A stretch of 64,000 nucleotides of DNA from CBDFLD01 sp965249005 (GTDB lineage: Bacteria; Acidobacteriota; UBA6911): positions 434,001-498,000 of the forward strand of contig CBDFLD010000019.1 in NCBI GenBank assembly GCA_965249005.1, given 5' to 3'. A program made the translations under genes and the position numbers. Shown in pieces: positions 51,145 to 60,271 of the stretch. The notes under the pieces are model-generated. The model saw only the letters and a program-made list of their open reading frames with translations, ran no database searches and was not told where the DNA came from. The first letter of the stretch is position 1; each line of letters opens with the position of its first letter.

Positions 51145-52590
51145 GTGGCTTTGAAGAAGTATGACCACTATATAGACGGAGCCTGGGCTGCACCTGCCGC
51201 GAACAGGTACTTTGCTTCCGTAGACCCTTCCACGGGCGAGCCTTTTGCGGAGATAGCGGAGGGGGACGCGGAAGATGTGAACCGGGCAGTGGGCGCGGCG
51301 CAGCTGGCATTGAAGGGCTGGCGCCAGGTTGAACCCAGTGAGCGCGGGCGCACGCTACACCGCATCTCAGCCCGCATCATCAAGGAATTGGATGAGCTGG
51401 CGCACCTGGAAACGGTGGATACGGGTTTTCCGCTGCGTGATTCCGAAATGGTAGCCCGAGATGTGGCCGCGCGTCATTTCGAATATTACGGGGGATTGGC
51501 GGACAAACTCGGGGGCGAGACGGTACCCGTGCCGGGAAACAACATGGACTACACGCTCCGGGAGCCGTTGGGCGTGGTGGCGGCGATCATTCCATGGAAC
51601 AGCCCGTTGTACGAAGGGAGCCGGTGCATTGCTCCGGCGCTCGCGGCCGGCAATACGATCGTCATGAAGCCGGCGGAACAGGCGATGGTCAGCATGCTGC
51701 GGCTGGCCGAGATAGCCGCCGAGGAAGGGCTGCCTGATGGGGTTTTGAATGTCGTGAACGGCTTCGGGCATGAGGCGGGCGCGGCTCTTGCAGGGCACCC
51801 GGATATCAATGGAGTGTCGTTTACCGGTTCCTTCGAGACCGGAAGGGCGGTAATGAAACTCGCGGCGGATCACGTCGTGCCGGTCGGCCTGGAGTTGGGT
51901 GGTAAATCCGCCAACATCGTTTTCGCCGACGCGAACCTGGACGTGGCATTGATGTGGGCCATGTATGCCATCTTCACGTGTTCTGGACAGATCTGTGTTG
52001 CCGGGTCGCGACTTGTGCTCCATGAAAGTATTCATGATCAGTTTCTCGAGCGTTTGGTGGAAGCGACGAGACAACTTCGCGTCGGGCCAGGTCTGGATAA
52101 TCCAGACCTGGGGCCGCTGATCTCTGAGGAGCAGCTCGCGCGTGTGACCAGCTATATAGACATCGGCAAGCAGGAGGGTGCTTCCGTCGCGGTCGGCGGC
52201 CGGCGTGTGACGGAAGGGGATCTATCTAAAGGATACTTCGTTGCTCCGACGATCTTCTCCGGCGTCAAGAACGAGATGAGGATTAGTCAGGAAGAGATCT
52301 TCGGACCGGTGCTTTCGGTTCTGACCTTTTCGGATACCGATGAAGCATTGCAAATTGCCAACGGTACCCAGTACGGGTTGGCAGCCGGTGTGTGGACCGG
52401 TGATCTGAGAACCGCGCATTACATGGCGCGAAATCTCGAGGCCGGGAGCGTCTACGTCAACCGCTATTTCCCGGCGGGTCTTGAAGCGCCGGCGGGGGCC
52501 TATAAGCGAAGCGGCTTCGGATCGGTGGACGGCGTCGAGACGCTGCGGCAATTCACTCGCATCAAGAACGTCGTGATCAGCCTGGATTGA
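51145..52590 (+). CDS. NAD(P)-dependent aldehyde dehydrogenase
   Basis: The 481-residue ALDH has Asn152 (IPWNSP), Glu250 (LELGGKSANIVF) and nucleophile Cys284 (SGQICVAGSR). It oxidises an aldehyde to the acid. GTG 51145 with AGAGGGAAAGG upstream gives the normal N-terminus (DHYIDGAW); the longer open frame from 51076 overlaps the kinase gene. It could oxidise aldehydes released by the amine oxidases or alcohol dehydrogenase. Confidence 0.93.
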   Translation: MALKKYDHYIDGAWAAPAANRYFASVDPSTGEPFAEIAEGDAEDVNRAVGAAQLALKGWRQVEPSERGRTLHRISARIIKELDELAHLETVDTGFPLRDSEMVARDVAARHFEYYGGLADKLGGETVPVPGNNMDYTLREPLGVVAAIIPWNSPLYEGSRCIAPALAAGNTIVMKPAEQAMVSMLRLAEIAAEEGLPDGVLNVVNGFGHEAGAALAGHPDINGVSFTGSFETGRAVMKLAADHVVPVGLELGGKSANIVFADANLDVALMWAMYAIFTCSGQICVAGSRLVLHESIHDQFLERLVEATRQLRVGPGLDNPDLGPLISEEQLARVTSYIDIGKQEGASVAVGGRRVTEGDLSKGYFVAPTIFSGVKNEMRISQEEIFGPVLSVLTFSDTDEALQIANGTQYGLAAGVWTGDLRTAHYMARNLEAGSVYVNRYFPAGLEAPAGAYKRSGFGSVDGVETLRQFTRIKNVVISLD

Positions 52591-52621
52591 GGCGGAACAC
52601 GAAGGTTCAGCGCATAACCCC

Positions 52622-54313
52622 ATGCAGAAACATGATAGCAAGGACGTGTGCGTCATTGGCCTCGGGGCCGCCGGAGGAGTTATCGCTGCCGAGCTGGCGA
52701 AGGCCGGACTTTCCGTCGTCGGGCTGGAGGCCGGACCCCATTTCAAGCGGGAAGCGTTCGAGAAACCGGAGGCGCATGATGAGCTGGCTCACGTACGCCT
52801 GGGAAGACTTCGCTGGAATCAGCCGGAGGTACTCGTCTACAACGGGGGCGCGCCCGCGACGTTTCCCCTGATCGCACGCAACATCGGGGTTGGCGGGCCG
52901 CTGCACTGGTCGTGTTTCAGCTATCGTTTTCACCCATCCGATTTCACGGTCAAGAGCGCGAGCGGCGTCCCGAGCGGAAGTAGTGTCGAGAACTGGCCGA
53001 TCCGGTACGAAGAGCTCGAACCCTATTACGACCGCGCAGAGACTGAATTTGGCGTCGCCGGACGCGCAGGCGAGAATCCGTTTGAAGCTCCGCGCAAACG
53101 GCCGTACCCGATGCCGCCGCTTGCGACGCTCAGCGCCGGGAGTCTGTTCCAGCAGACCGCAGAAAAGAACGGCTACCATCCGTTTCGAATACCGGCGGCC
53201 ATAACGACCAAGCCGGGTTATGGAGGGAGGGCATTCCGACAGGTCTGCAACTACTGTGGAAAATGCACGTTCTACGGTTGCGAACAGCACGCCAAGGGCG
53301 CAAACCTTGTTGTGACCTTGCCGGATGCGCTGGCCACCGGAAATCTTGAGATCCGGTCGCGTTCATTCGCCACTGAAATTGCGGTGGACCGGGATGGCCG
53401 AGCCCAGAGCGTGATCTACCTGGATGCAGAAGGCAAAGCCCACGAACAACCCTTCCGTGTCGTTGTTGTCAGCAACAACGCAGCATACGTGGCGCGACTA
53501 CTGTTGTTGTCAAAGTCGAAGCAGTTTCCGCGTGGGCTTGCCAACGCCAGCGGGCTGGTGGGGAAGAATCTGATGTTCCATGCCAGTGTTACCGGCTATG
53601 GCACTTTTGAGCGTGAGGTACATGCGGAGCACGGCCCACAGGCGGCGATCGCCTTTGATGATCTGAATGAAGATCGGCCCCGAGAGCTCTACGACCAGAC
53701 TTTTGTTCGCGGAGGACAGGTATGCGGTGGGATTCCGCTTGCCTTTACAGGAGGACCTCTGGCGTGGTCTACGGCGCTGGGCTCTTTTGCCCCGTTGCCG
53801 GAGGGCGTACCTTCGTGGGGCCGGAAGTTCAAGGATTTCGCCACTCGTTACTACACGCGCCATTTTGCCGTCAACTCGCTCCTGGAAGACCTCCCGGTGG
53901 AATCCAATCGCATCGAGCTGGACCCGATGGTCAAAGATCGCTGGGGTCTGCCGGTTCCTCGCATCGTTTATGACGATCACCCCAACACCATCGCGATGCA
54001 GAAGTTCCACAAAGAGAAGATAGAGAAACTCCTCAAACTGGGCGGGGCCACCCACTCGGTTGTGACAGTTCCAACGATTCCGGCCGGTGCGGCCGCTGGA
54101 CACGTGATGGGCACCACACGCATGGGAGACGATCCCGCGCGGTCGGTGGTCGATTCCTACGGGCAGTCCCACAACGTGCCCAACCTGTTTGTAGGGGGAA
54201 GTAGTCCTTTTGTCACCTCGTCCGGACTCAACCCGACCCTCACGATCTTCGCGCTGTCCTACCGCACGGCCGAGCGCACGCTCGAGCTGTGGGGGCAGGG
54301 GGCGTTCGCCTAG
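52622..54313 (+). CDS. GMC-family FAD dehydrogenase with iron-sulphur motif
   Basis: The 563-residue GMC oxidoreductase has an N-terminal FAD motif VIGLGAAGGVIAAELAKAG and C-terminal GTTRMGDDPARSVVD and GLNPTLTIFALSYR. In the middle, VCNYCGKCTFYGCEQHAKG supplies the cysteine pattern that in FAD-dependent gluconate/glucose/fructose dehydrogenases holds a 3Fe-4S cluster. It has no signal peptide, consistent with piggy-back Tat export by the subunit-3 protein at 47817. It oxidises a sugar or alcohol and passes electrons to the respiratory chain. The usual multihaem cytochrome subunit is absent. Confidence 0.88.
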   Translation: MQKHDSKDVCVIGLGAAGGVIAAELAKAGLSVVGLEAGPHFKREAFEKPEAHDELAHVRLGRLRWNQPEVLVYNGGAPATFPLIARNIGVGGPLHWSCFSYRFHPSDFTVKSASGVPSGSSVENWPIRYEELEPYYDRAETEFGVAGRAGENPFEAPRKRPYPMPPLATLSAGSLFQQTAEKNGYHPFRIPAAITTKPGYGGRAFRQVCNYCGKCTFYGCEQHAKGANLVVTLPDALATGNLEIRSRSFATEIAVDRDGRAQSVIYLDAEGKAHEQPFRVVVVSNNAAYVARLLLLSKSKQFPRGLANASGLVGKNLMFHASVTGYGTFEREVHAEHGPQAAIAFDDLNEDRPRELYDQTFVRGGQVCGGIPLAFTGGPLAWSTALGSFAPLPEGVPSWGRKFKDFATRYYTRHFAVNSLLEDLPVESNRIELDPMVKDRWGLPVPRIVYDDHPNTIAMQKFHKEKIEKLLKLGGATHSVVTVPTIPAGAAAGHVMGTTRMGDDPARSVVDSYGQSHNVPNLFVGGSSPFVTSSGLNPTLTIFALSYRTAERTLELWGQGAFA

Positions 54314-54352
54314 ATCTACTCTATTACTTTTTGCTCACGGATTGATTGCGTC

Positions 54353-55135
54353 ATGCTTGGACAGACAAACAGAGTGAAGGAGAAGGTTCAGGCTGGGAAG
54401 CCTGCTTTTGGTGTCGTATGCCGGACTCTCTCGCCAGTCGTGGTCGAGTTGATCGGCCTGACGGGGTTTGATTTCGTCTGGATCGACATGGAGCACGCAA
54501 CGGCCGATTTCGGAAAGGTCGAAAACCTCTGCCGCGCCGCGGACGTAACCGAGATCACCACGCTGGTCCGGGTGCCGGACCGAAGCCCCTCTCATGTCTT
54601 ACGCGTCCTGGAAGCCGGCGCCGGCATCGTCAATGTGCCGCAAGTCGAAGATGCCGAACAGGCGGCGGCCGTGGTCCGAGCGGCGAAGTATTCTCCAATC
54701 GGGGAACGGGGCTATAGCTCGTCGAGTCGAGGAACGATTTACGGAGTGGCCGGTACTGCGCGGGAGCTATTTGCCGAGGCCAACGAGCGGACGATGACCA
54801 TGGTCCAGATCGAGTCTGTTCGCGGGGTGGAGAATGCGGCCGAGATTTGCGGTGTCGCCGGGCTGGACATTGTGTTTGTTGGTATGGGGGATCTATCTCA
54901 ATCGATGGGTTGCACCGGACAATTCAGCGACCCTCGACTGCTTGAAAAAGTTCACCACGTGTTGTCTGTGATCAAAGACAGTGGCAAGATCGCCGCCATG
55001 CACACGGAATCCGTGGAGGGGGCGAATCGATGGCTTGCTCAAGGGGTGAAGATACTGTGTTGCGCTGTGGATCTTTCGGTGATGAGCCGGGGTCTGGACC
55101 GCGTCAGAAAGGGATTTGGTACGATCAGGCAATAG
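54353..55135 (+). CDS. HpcH/HpaI-family aldolase
   Basis: The 260-residue class II aldolase of the HpcH/HpaI family has WIDMEHATADF (Glu/His of the active site), PQVEDAEQA, VQIESVRGVENA (metal Glu) and FVGMGDLSQSMG (metal Asp; the family usually has GPxDLS). It cleaves a 2-keto-acid into pyruvate or glyoxylate plus an aldehyde. It fits as the last step after dehydration of an acid by the enolase-superfamily enzymes. It starts at ATG 54353. Confidence 0.9.
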   Translation: MLGQTNRVKEKVQAGKPAFGVVCRTLSPVVVELIGLTGFDFVWIDMEHATADFGKVENLCRAADVTEITTLVRVPDRSPSHVLRVLEAGAGIVNVPQVEDAEQAAAVVRAAKYSPIGERGYSSSSRGTIYGVAGTARELFAEANERTMTMVQIESVRGVENAAEICGVAGLDIVFVGMGDLSQSMGCTGQFSDPRLLEKVHHVLSVIKDSGKIAAMHTESVEGANRWLAQGVKILCCAVDLSVMSRGLDRVRKGFGTIRQ

Positions 55136-55233
55136 TTGGTGGCAACCCTTACGGGTTTGAGCCTATTCGCTCTTGATCGCGTCCAACCCAATCCGCGCAT
55201 TGGAAAGTAAATGTAACCAGGAGGAAATCAACA

Positions 55234-56334
55234 ATGGCTATCTGTTTATCACACGGAGGCACGACGGTCTATTCTTCCGAGGCGCCCTCGAATGACTTGC
55301 TGGTGGCGACGGTCGAGGGGGTTTGGTTTCTGAAACGAGACGGAGTGGGGAGCCCCTGGAGGGTTGATAAGAAGGGTCTACAAGAGCACCACGTGATTGC
55401 TTTGATGATCGAGCCGGTGAGCCAGACGATCTTTGCTTCGATGCACGATGCCGGGGTGGCGGCGAGTACGGACTTCGGCGACACCTGGGAATTCAGGAAA
55501 AGCGGTTTGGCCTCGGAGAATGTGTACAGCCTTACCTTTGGCCGGTCAGGGGACAAGGTTCGGCTCTATGCAGGGACCGAGCCCGCGCATCTATACTGCA
55601 GCGACGATCTGGGTGGGACCTGGACCGAGTTGCCATCGCTGAGATCGGTGCCCAGTGTTGCAAAGTGGACGTTTCCGGCCCCTCCTCATGATGCGCACGT
55701 CATCAACATCACAGTCGATCCGAAGGAGTCCAATGTCGTTTATGCCTGCGTCGAGCAGGGAGGGCTTTTCAAGAGCATGGACGCCGGTGAGACGTGGCAG
55801 GAACTTCAGGGATTCAATGATGATTGCCATCGTCTGTTGATCCTGTCCTCCAACACGGACACGCTGTATTTGCCCACGGGGTACGGGTTCTATCGAAGCT
55901 ACGACAGAGGTGAAACCTGGGAGAATATCTCGAAGCGCATCGCGCGAATCGGTTATCCAGATCCGATGGTGATTCATCCCAAGAATGAAAGTCTGATGTT
56001 CGTCGCCGGCGGTGAGCAAGATCCCTATCACTGGATGCAGACCAAGTCTGCAAATCCGCGCATCGCCAGAAGCCGGGACAGCGGAGATAACTGGGAAGTG
56101 TTGGGCAATGGCATGCCCGAGAAACTGAACTCGAGCTTCGAGGCAATGATTCTGGAGGCCTGGAACGGCTCCTACGAACTCTACGCGGGCAATACCGACG
56201 GAGAGATCTACTACAGCGACAACGAAGGCGACAGCTGGTCGAAAGCCATTACGGGAATTCCGGCCGTTTCGAAGACGATCCACCATACCATTCTGCGTGC
56301 CGATCTGAGCTTCGAGAAGCACGAGCGACCGTAG
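55234..56334 (+). CDS. Asp-box (BNR/sialidase-like) beta-propeller protein
   Basis: The 366-residue protein is built of repeats carrying the S-x-D-x-G-x-T-W Asp-box: STDFGDTWEF, SDDLGGTWTEL, SMDAGETWQEL, SYDRGETWENI, SRDSGDNWEVL and SDNEGDSWSKA. This gives a six-bladed-type propeller related to sialidases and WD40/YVTN exo-domain proteins. No signal peptide is seen and sialidase catalytic residues are not evident. It may be a lactonase-like or binding protein. AGGAGGAAATC precedes ATG 55234, and the RidA gene begins 2 bases after its stop. The 98-bp upstream gap has a small aaccc-ttac-gggtt hairpin at 55144-55157. Confidence 0.83.
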   Translation: MAICLSHGGTTVYSSEAPSNDLLVATVEGVWFLKRDGVGSPWRVDKKGLQEHHVIALMIEPVSQTIFASMHDAGVAASTDFGDTWEFRKSGLASENVYSLTFGRSGDKVRLYAGTEPAHLYCSDDLGGTWTELPSLRSVPSVAKWTFPAPPHDAHVINITVDPKESNVVYACVEQGGLFKSMDAGETWQELQGFNDDCHRLLILSSNTDTLYLPTGYGFYRSYDRGETWENISKRIARIGYPDPMVIHPKNESLMFVAGGEQDPYHWMQTKSANPRIARSRDSGDNWEVLGNGMPEKLNSSFEAMILEAWNGSYELYAGNTDGEIYYSDNEGDSWSKAITGIPAVSKTIHHTILRADLSFEKHERP

Positions 56335-56336
56335 CG

Positions 56337-56801
56337 ATGGGACGAATAGCCGACAAGATTCGAGAACTGGGGTTATCGCTTCCGCCGCCGCAGGTGTTTC
56401 CCAATCCAAATCGGACGGGTACGGTTCGGGTAGGCGAACTTCTTTTCGTGTCGGGCCACCCGCCGCCGGCTTTGCCGGGTATCAAGACGGCAGGGAAAGT
56501 TCCCACCGATTTGAGCGAGGAGGAGGGGTACGCGGCCGCGCGCGCCTGCGCGTTGAATATTCTCGTCACCGTGCAGGAAGCCATCGGCGATCTCGACAAG
56601 GTGAAGCGAGCGGTCCAGCTACTCGGTTTCATCAATTCTGCGCCGGGCTTCAACCGCCAGTTCGCAGTGATGGATGGGGCCTCGGACCTTTACCTGGCGC
56701 TGTTCGGGCCCGAGAACGTCAGCACCAGAGCCGCCATTGGAGCACCGGAGCTCGCGCGAGACATCCCCGTTGAAATCGAAGGTGTTTTCCAGATTGGATG
56801 A
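56337..56801 (+). CDS. RidA/YjgF-family protein
   Basis: The 154-residue protein of the RidA (YjgF/YER057c/UK114) family has GTVRVGELLFVSGHPP, AARACALNILVTVQEAIGDLDKV and GFNRQFAVMDGASDLYLALFG, ending with RAAIGAPELARDIPVEIEGVF. The Arg of the RAAIG segment is the conserved substrate-carboxylate contact. Such proteins hydrolyse reactive enamine/imine intermediates, which would suit a pathway with amine oxidation or C-N cleavage. It is 2 bases from the propeller gene, hence cotranslated. Confidence 0.92.
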   Translation: MGRIADKIRELGLSLPPPQVFPNPNRTGTVRVGELLFVSGHPPPALPGIKTAGKVPTDLSEEEGYAAARACALNILVTVQEAIGDLDKVKRAVQLLGFINSAPGFNRQFAVMDGASDLYLALFGPENVSTRAAIGAPELARDIPVEIEGVFQIG

Positions 56802-56871
56802 TTTATCGGGGGACGCCGGCTACGGACTACCGCCGCAATCTGTTATCGCTAGATCAATCAGGAGAAAATCC

Positions 56872-58689
56872 ATGCGTGCAACAATCTTTCGAATTGGAAT
56901 CAGCCTTGGGCTGTTGTGCCTGTTTCCTTTGGCAGAAGCGGGTTTCACCGCCTTGGGGGGGGCGGAGGAGATCCCAGATCGGCGTATCTCGCAGATCACC
57001 GGGACGGTGAAGGATGCCCAGGGCAATGCAGTCGCGGGCGCGATGATCGTAGTGGAATGTGCCTGCTTGGGTGCCAGTGAGATTGCCGTCTTTTCGGATC
57101 AGATGGGGGCATACCAGACGCCCGAATTAGGCGCAGGTGTTGCGTCTGATGGTGTAAAAGTGAGTTGCCGGAAGGTGGGATACGAACCGAGCGAACAGAG
57201 TCCTTCGGCCTCGACGGCAGGCGTGCTCGATGTCGATTTCACACTCACTCCAACAGACAACGTGGCGGACCAGGTCCCAGGCTCGGCCTGGCTGTCTCTC
57301 ATGCCCGACACCAACGCGCGCCGCAGGCTGGTGTATAAATGTTCCGACTGTCATGAGACTCCCGGCACCCGCGTGAAGGCCTTTGCGGGCACGCTCAAGG
57401 GGCAGTCGAAGGATGAACGGGAGAAGGCGTGGCGCGGCTCCATTGCATTTATGAGGGCTGCGTTGTTCACCATGGCGACCCGGAGCTTCGCCCCTGCAGA
57501 CGAAGAAGTCCACCGGTTGCGCTGGGGCATCGACCCCGCTGACGAGTCGTTCAAAGAGTACATCAAGCCTGAGAATAGCCGGCACAATCAGGATGATGAG
57601 GACATCATTGCGCCGTTTCTGGCCAAACACATGCCCACCAGCTTCAGCAAGTTCAGCGTGAATGATTACAGGGAGATTTACAAGGAAGGCGGGGCGCTGG
57701 GGGCCAACAAGAACACCTTCTTCAAGGTGTATGAATTGCCGCGCGTTTCGCTGGTCCGTGAGGTGTCGACAGTGAACGGGTTACGCTACGTTTGGGGTGT
57801 CGATACCTTGAAGAACCGTTTGCTGAAACTCAACCCTGACGACGGCGATCAGGAGTGGTACGAAGCTCCCTCGAGGCCATCGGGTCCTCATTCGATATGG
57901 CCGGATAGCGAAGGTAACCTCTGGATAACGCTCGAAGAAAGCGGCGAGCTGGCAAAGTTCGATCCGCGTACCCAAACATGGGGCAAGAAGTACCTGCTGG
58001 GCGCTGGGGGATCCGGGATCGTTCACGATGTTGCCCAGGATTCCCTCCATAACGTGGCATTCGACGCTCAGGGCCGGGTGTGGATGACCTTTACCGGCAT
58101 GAACAAGCTCGGGAGCCTCGATCCGGAAACGGAAGAAGTGAAGCTCTACGATATGCCGCTGTCGGAAGAACCCGCGATGCAAACCCTGATATACGGTTGT
58201 GTGATGACGTCGGACAGCAACGTCTGGTTTTCTCAGATCGGTGGCGTGGTCGGCGAGTTCAATACCCAGACGCTCAGGGTCGAGAGGGTTCTCCCGTTTG
58301 CCGAGGGTGCGGGCCCCCGGCGACTGGCGGTGGGCGAAAACGACATCCTCTATATACCTTTGTTTGGAGAGGGCCAGCTTGTCGTGTATGACACCAAAGC
58401 GGGTAAGGAGCTGGGGAGGTACGATCTTCCGGATAAGGTCGCGGCCCCTTATAGTGCGACCTGGGATCCTCAAAGGAAGGCTGTCTGGGTGAGCTCGAAC
58501 GCTTCGGATAGGATTTTTCGCTTTGACACGAAGACAACGGAGTTTACCCAATACCCTCTTCCGCGCCGTCCGGCTCTGTTGCGCATGGTTCTGCTCGACT
58601 ACCAGACAGGTGATTTGTGGCTGCCCTACTCTACCTTTCCCGTAGGGGATGGTCCGAGCGTTCTGGTGATGATGCATCCCGGTGACTAG
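56872..58689 (+). CDS. Exported fusion: carboxypeptidase-regulatory-like domain, haem c motif, streptogramin-lyase-like propeller
   Basis: The 605-residue protein begins with a Sec signal (IGISLGLLCLFPLAEA). Residues about 38-126 form a carboxypeptidase-regulatory-like beta domain (ITGTVKDAQGNAVAGAMIVV). Cys157-x2-Cys160-His161 (KCSDCHET) is a c-type haem site. From about residue 270 to the end there are Vgb-like propeller blades (WPDSEGNLWITLEESGELAKFD, FDAQGRVWMTF, SDSNVWFSQIGG). Related fusions occur beside PQQ or GMC dehydrogenases, so an electron acceptor or substrate-binding role in the periplasm is plausible; a true lyase activity is not shown. ATG 56872 follows AGGAGAAAATCC. Confidence 0.82.
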   Translation: MRATIFRIGISLGLLCLFPLAEAGFTALGGAEEIPDRRISQITGTVKDAQGNAVAGAMIVVECACLGASEIAVFSDQMGAYQTPELGAGVASDGVKVSCRKVGYEPSEQSPSASTAGVLDVDFTLTPTDNVADQVPGSAWLSLMPDTNARRRLVYKCSDCHETPGTRVKAFAGTLKGQSKDEREKAWRGSIAFMRAALFTMATRSFAPADEEVHRLRWGIDPADESFKEYIKPENSRHNQDDEDIIAPFLAKHMPTSFSKFSVNDYREIYKEGGALGANKNTFFKVYELPRVSLVREVSTVNGLRYVWGVDTLKNRLLKLNPDDGDQEWYEAPSRPSGPHSIWPDSEGNLWITLEESGELAKFDPRTQTWGKKYLLGAGGSGIVHDVAQDSLHNVAFDAQGRVWMTFTGMNKLGSLDPETEEVKLYDMPLSEEPAMQTLIYGCVMTSDSNVWFSQIGGVVGEFNTQTLRVERVLPFAEGAGPRRLAVGENDILYIPLFGEGQLVVYDTKAGKELGRYDLPDKVAAPYSATWDPQRKAVWVSSNASDRIFRFDTKTTEFTQYPLPRRPALLRMVLLDYQTGDLWLPYSTFPVGDGPSVLVMMHPGD

Positions 58690-58740
58690 TCTCCAGAGTG
58701 CCCGTGCCCCGATGATCCCAAACTGAAGGACGAAGCAAAG

Positions 58741-60216
58741 TTGAAGCGTTCTGGCCAGGTGCCAAATTCCATTCCGGATTTTCCGGTGATCAAGTCCGTG
58801 TCCTATGTACTCGCACACACGCCGGATTTGGTCTGCTACGGATCAAAGCCCGAACGCGAGATTGCCAAGGAAGGATCCGGATGCGCGGATAACATTCGTT
58901 CGATGCTCCGGGACTATGCGACGGCGAGGGATTATCCTCCTCACCAAGTTTTCATCGGCAACCTCGAGCCAGAGGCACTGTGGGGATTGGAGGCGCCATG
59001 GTGGCGGACAAAAGCGTCGCATCCCTGCGAGCGCCACGGCAAGTATGGCGAGATTCTTCCACAAGACGAGTTTCTTGGCTTCATGCAGGTATGTGATGAG
59101 TTCGACCTGCTGGATCTGGAAGATTCTTTCCTGGAAACCGTTCGTCAGAAACTCTCAAACCACCCTTTGATGAGCGACGGCGACCGCGAAGGGTTGTCCC
59201 GCGGCCGTTCTTTGGAGCGCATCGAAACTGCCATCGGCAAGGAGAATGCTTTTCCCATTTCCTGTGGTGGTCGCGTCGTGGGCTGTATGAAGCGGGGTCA
59301 CGATGAGGATCCGTATCTGTCGCCTTCCATTCTTCTGGAAAACCTATCCTGCAAAGCCACGGGTGTTTTGGCGATGCGCTGGTTATTCCAGCTGACGGAT
59401 TCCGGTGTTGAGCCGGCTGACATCAGCTACGTGATCAATACTGGCGAGGAGGCTGTCGGCGACCGGTATCAACGTGGTGGTGGAAACCTCGGCAAGGCGA
59501 TGGCGAAGCAAGCAGCTTGTCTGAACTCCTCGGGTGCTGATGTGAAGGCATTTTGCTGTGGGCCCGTGCATGGCATCGTCATGGGGGCCTCACTGGTTCG
59601 TTCAGGAGTCTTCGAAAACATCCTGGTGGTCGGGGGCGCGTCTCTCGCAAAGCTGGGCATGAAATTCCAGGGACACCTGGCAAAGCAAATGCCCATTCTG
59701 GAGGACGTACTGGCCAGTTTCGCCATACTCATCGGCCCGCCCGACGGTCGAAATCCCCAGATCAGACTCGACGCGATCGGGAAGCACGATGTGCGCTGCG
59801 GTGCACTACCTCAAAGGGTCACCGAGGCGCTCGTTGCCCTGCCGCTCGAGAAACTGGGCAAGAAAATCTTGGATATCGATCGCTTTGCCGTGGAGCTTCA
59901 TAACCCGGAAATAACCGTGCCGGCCGGCAGTGCGAATGTTCCGCAAAACAATTATCGCGTGATTGCAGGACTGGCCGCTCTTCGTGGGGAAATGGAGCGC
60001 GGCGAGATCAACGATTTTGAGCGCAGCCACGGATTGCCCGGCTTCTCCCCGACGCAGGGGCATGTCGCATCGGCGATCCCTTTTCTGGGACACGCACGCG
60101 ACAGGATGCTCGCAGGAGAATTGAGAAACTCCATGTTTATTGCCAAAGGAAGCCTGTTCCTTGGCAAGATGACCGATATGTCCGATGGGATGTCATTCGT
60201 GCTGCAGGCAAGCTAG
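58741..60216 (+). CDS. grdC: GrdC-like glycine-reductase component C (thiolase-fold acyl transferase)
   Basis: The 491-residue protein matches GrdC, the beta chain of glycine reductase component C: FPVIKSVSYVLAHTPDLV, FIGNLEPEALWGLEAPWW, HGKYGEILPQDEF, VGCMKRGHDED, NTGEEAVGDRYQRGGGNLGK, AFCCGPVHGIVMGASLV with the candidate active-site Cys, and PTQGHVASAIPFLGHARDRM. Component C takes the carboxymethyl-selenoether from GrdA and releases an acetyl thioester/acetyl phosphate. Start TTG 58741 (AAGGA upstream) is a judgement; GTG 58759 is an alternative. The usual partner GrdD does not follow; grdA does, 55 bases on. Confidence 0.9.
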   Translation: MKRSGQVPNSIPDFPVIKSVSYVLAHTPDLVCYGSKPEREIAKEGSGCADNIRSMLRDYATARDYPPHQVFIGNLEPEALWGLEAPWWRTKASHPCERHGKYGEILPQDEFLGFMQVCDEFDLLDLEDSFLETVRQKLSNHPLMSDGDREGLSRGRSLERIETAIGKENAFPISCGGRVVGCMKRGHDEDPYLSPSILLENLSCKATGVLAMRWLFQLTDSGVEPADISYVINTGEEAVGDRYQRGGGNLGKAMAKQAACLNSSGADVKAFCCGPVHGIVMGASLVRSGVFENILVVGGASLAKLGMKFQGHLAKQMPILEDVLASFAILIGPPDGRNPQIRLDAIGKHDVRCGALPQRVTEALVALPLEKLGKKILDIDRFAVELHNPEITVPAGSANVPQNNYRVIAGLAALRGEMERGEINDFERSHGLPGFSPTQGHVASAIPFLGHARDRMLAGELRNSMFIAKGSLFLGKMTDMSDGMSFVLQAS

Positions 60217-60271
60217 TGGTGACCGACCGGGCGTCATGAGGATCATCCATATCACAGAATAGGAGAAGCAA

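Noticed and set aside
55144..55157. Intrinsic terminator before the Asp-box propeller gene
   Set aside because: The 5-bp hairpin is short and not followed by a T tract.
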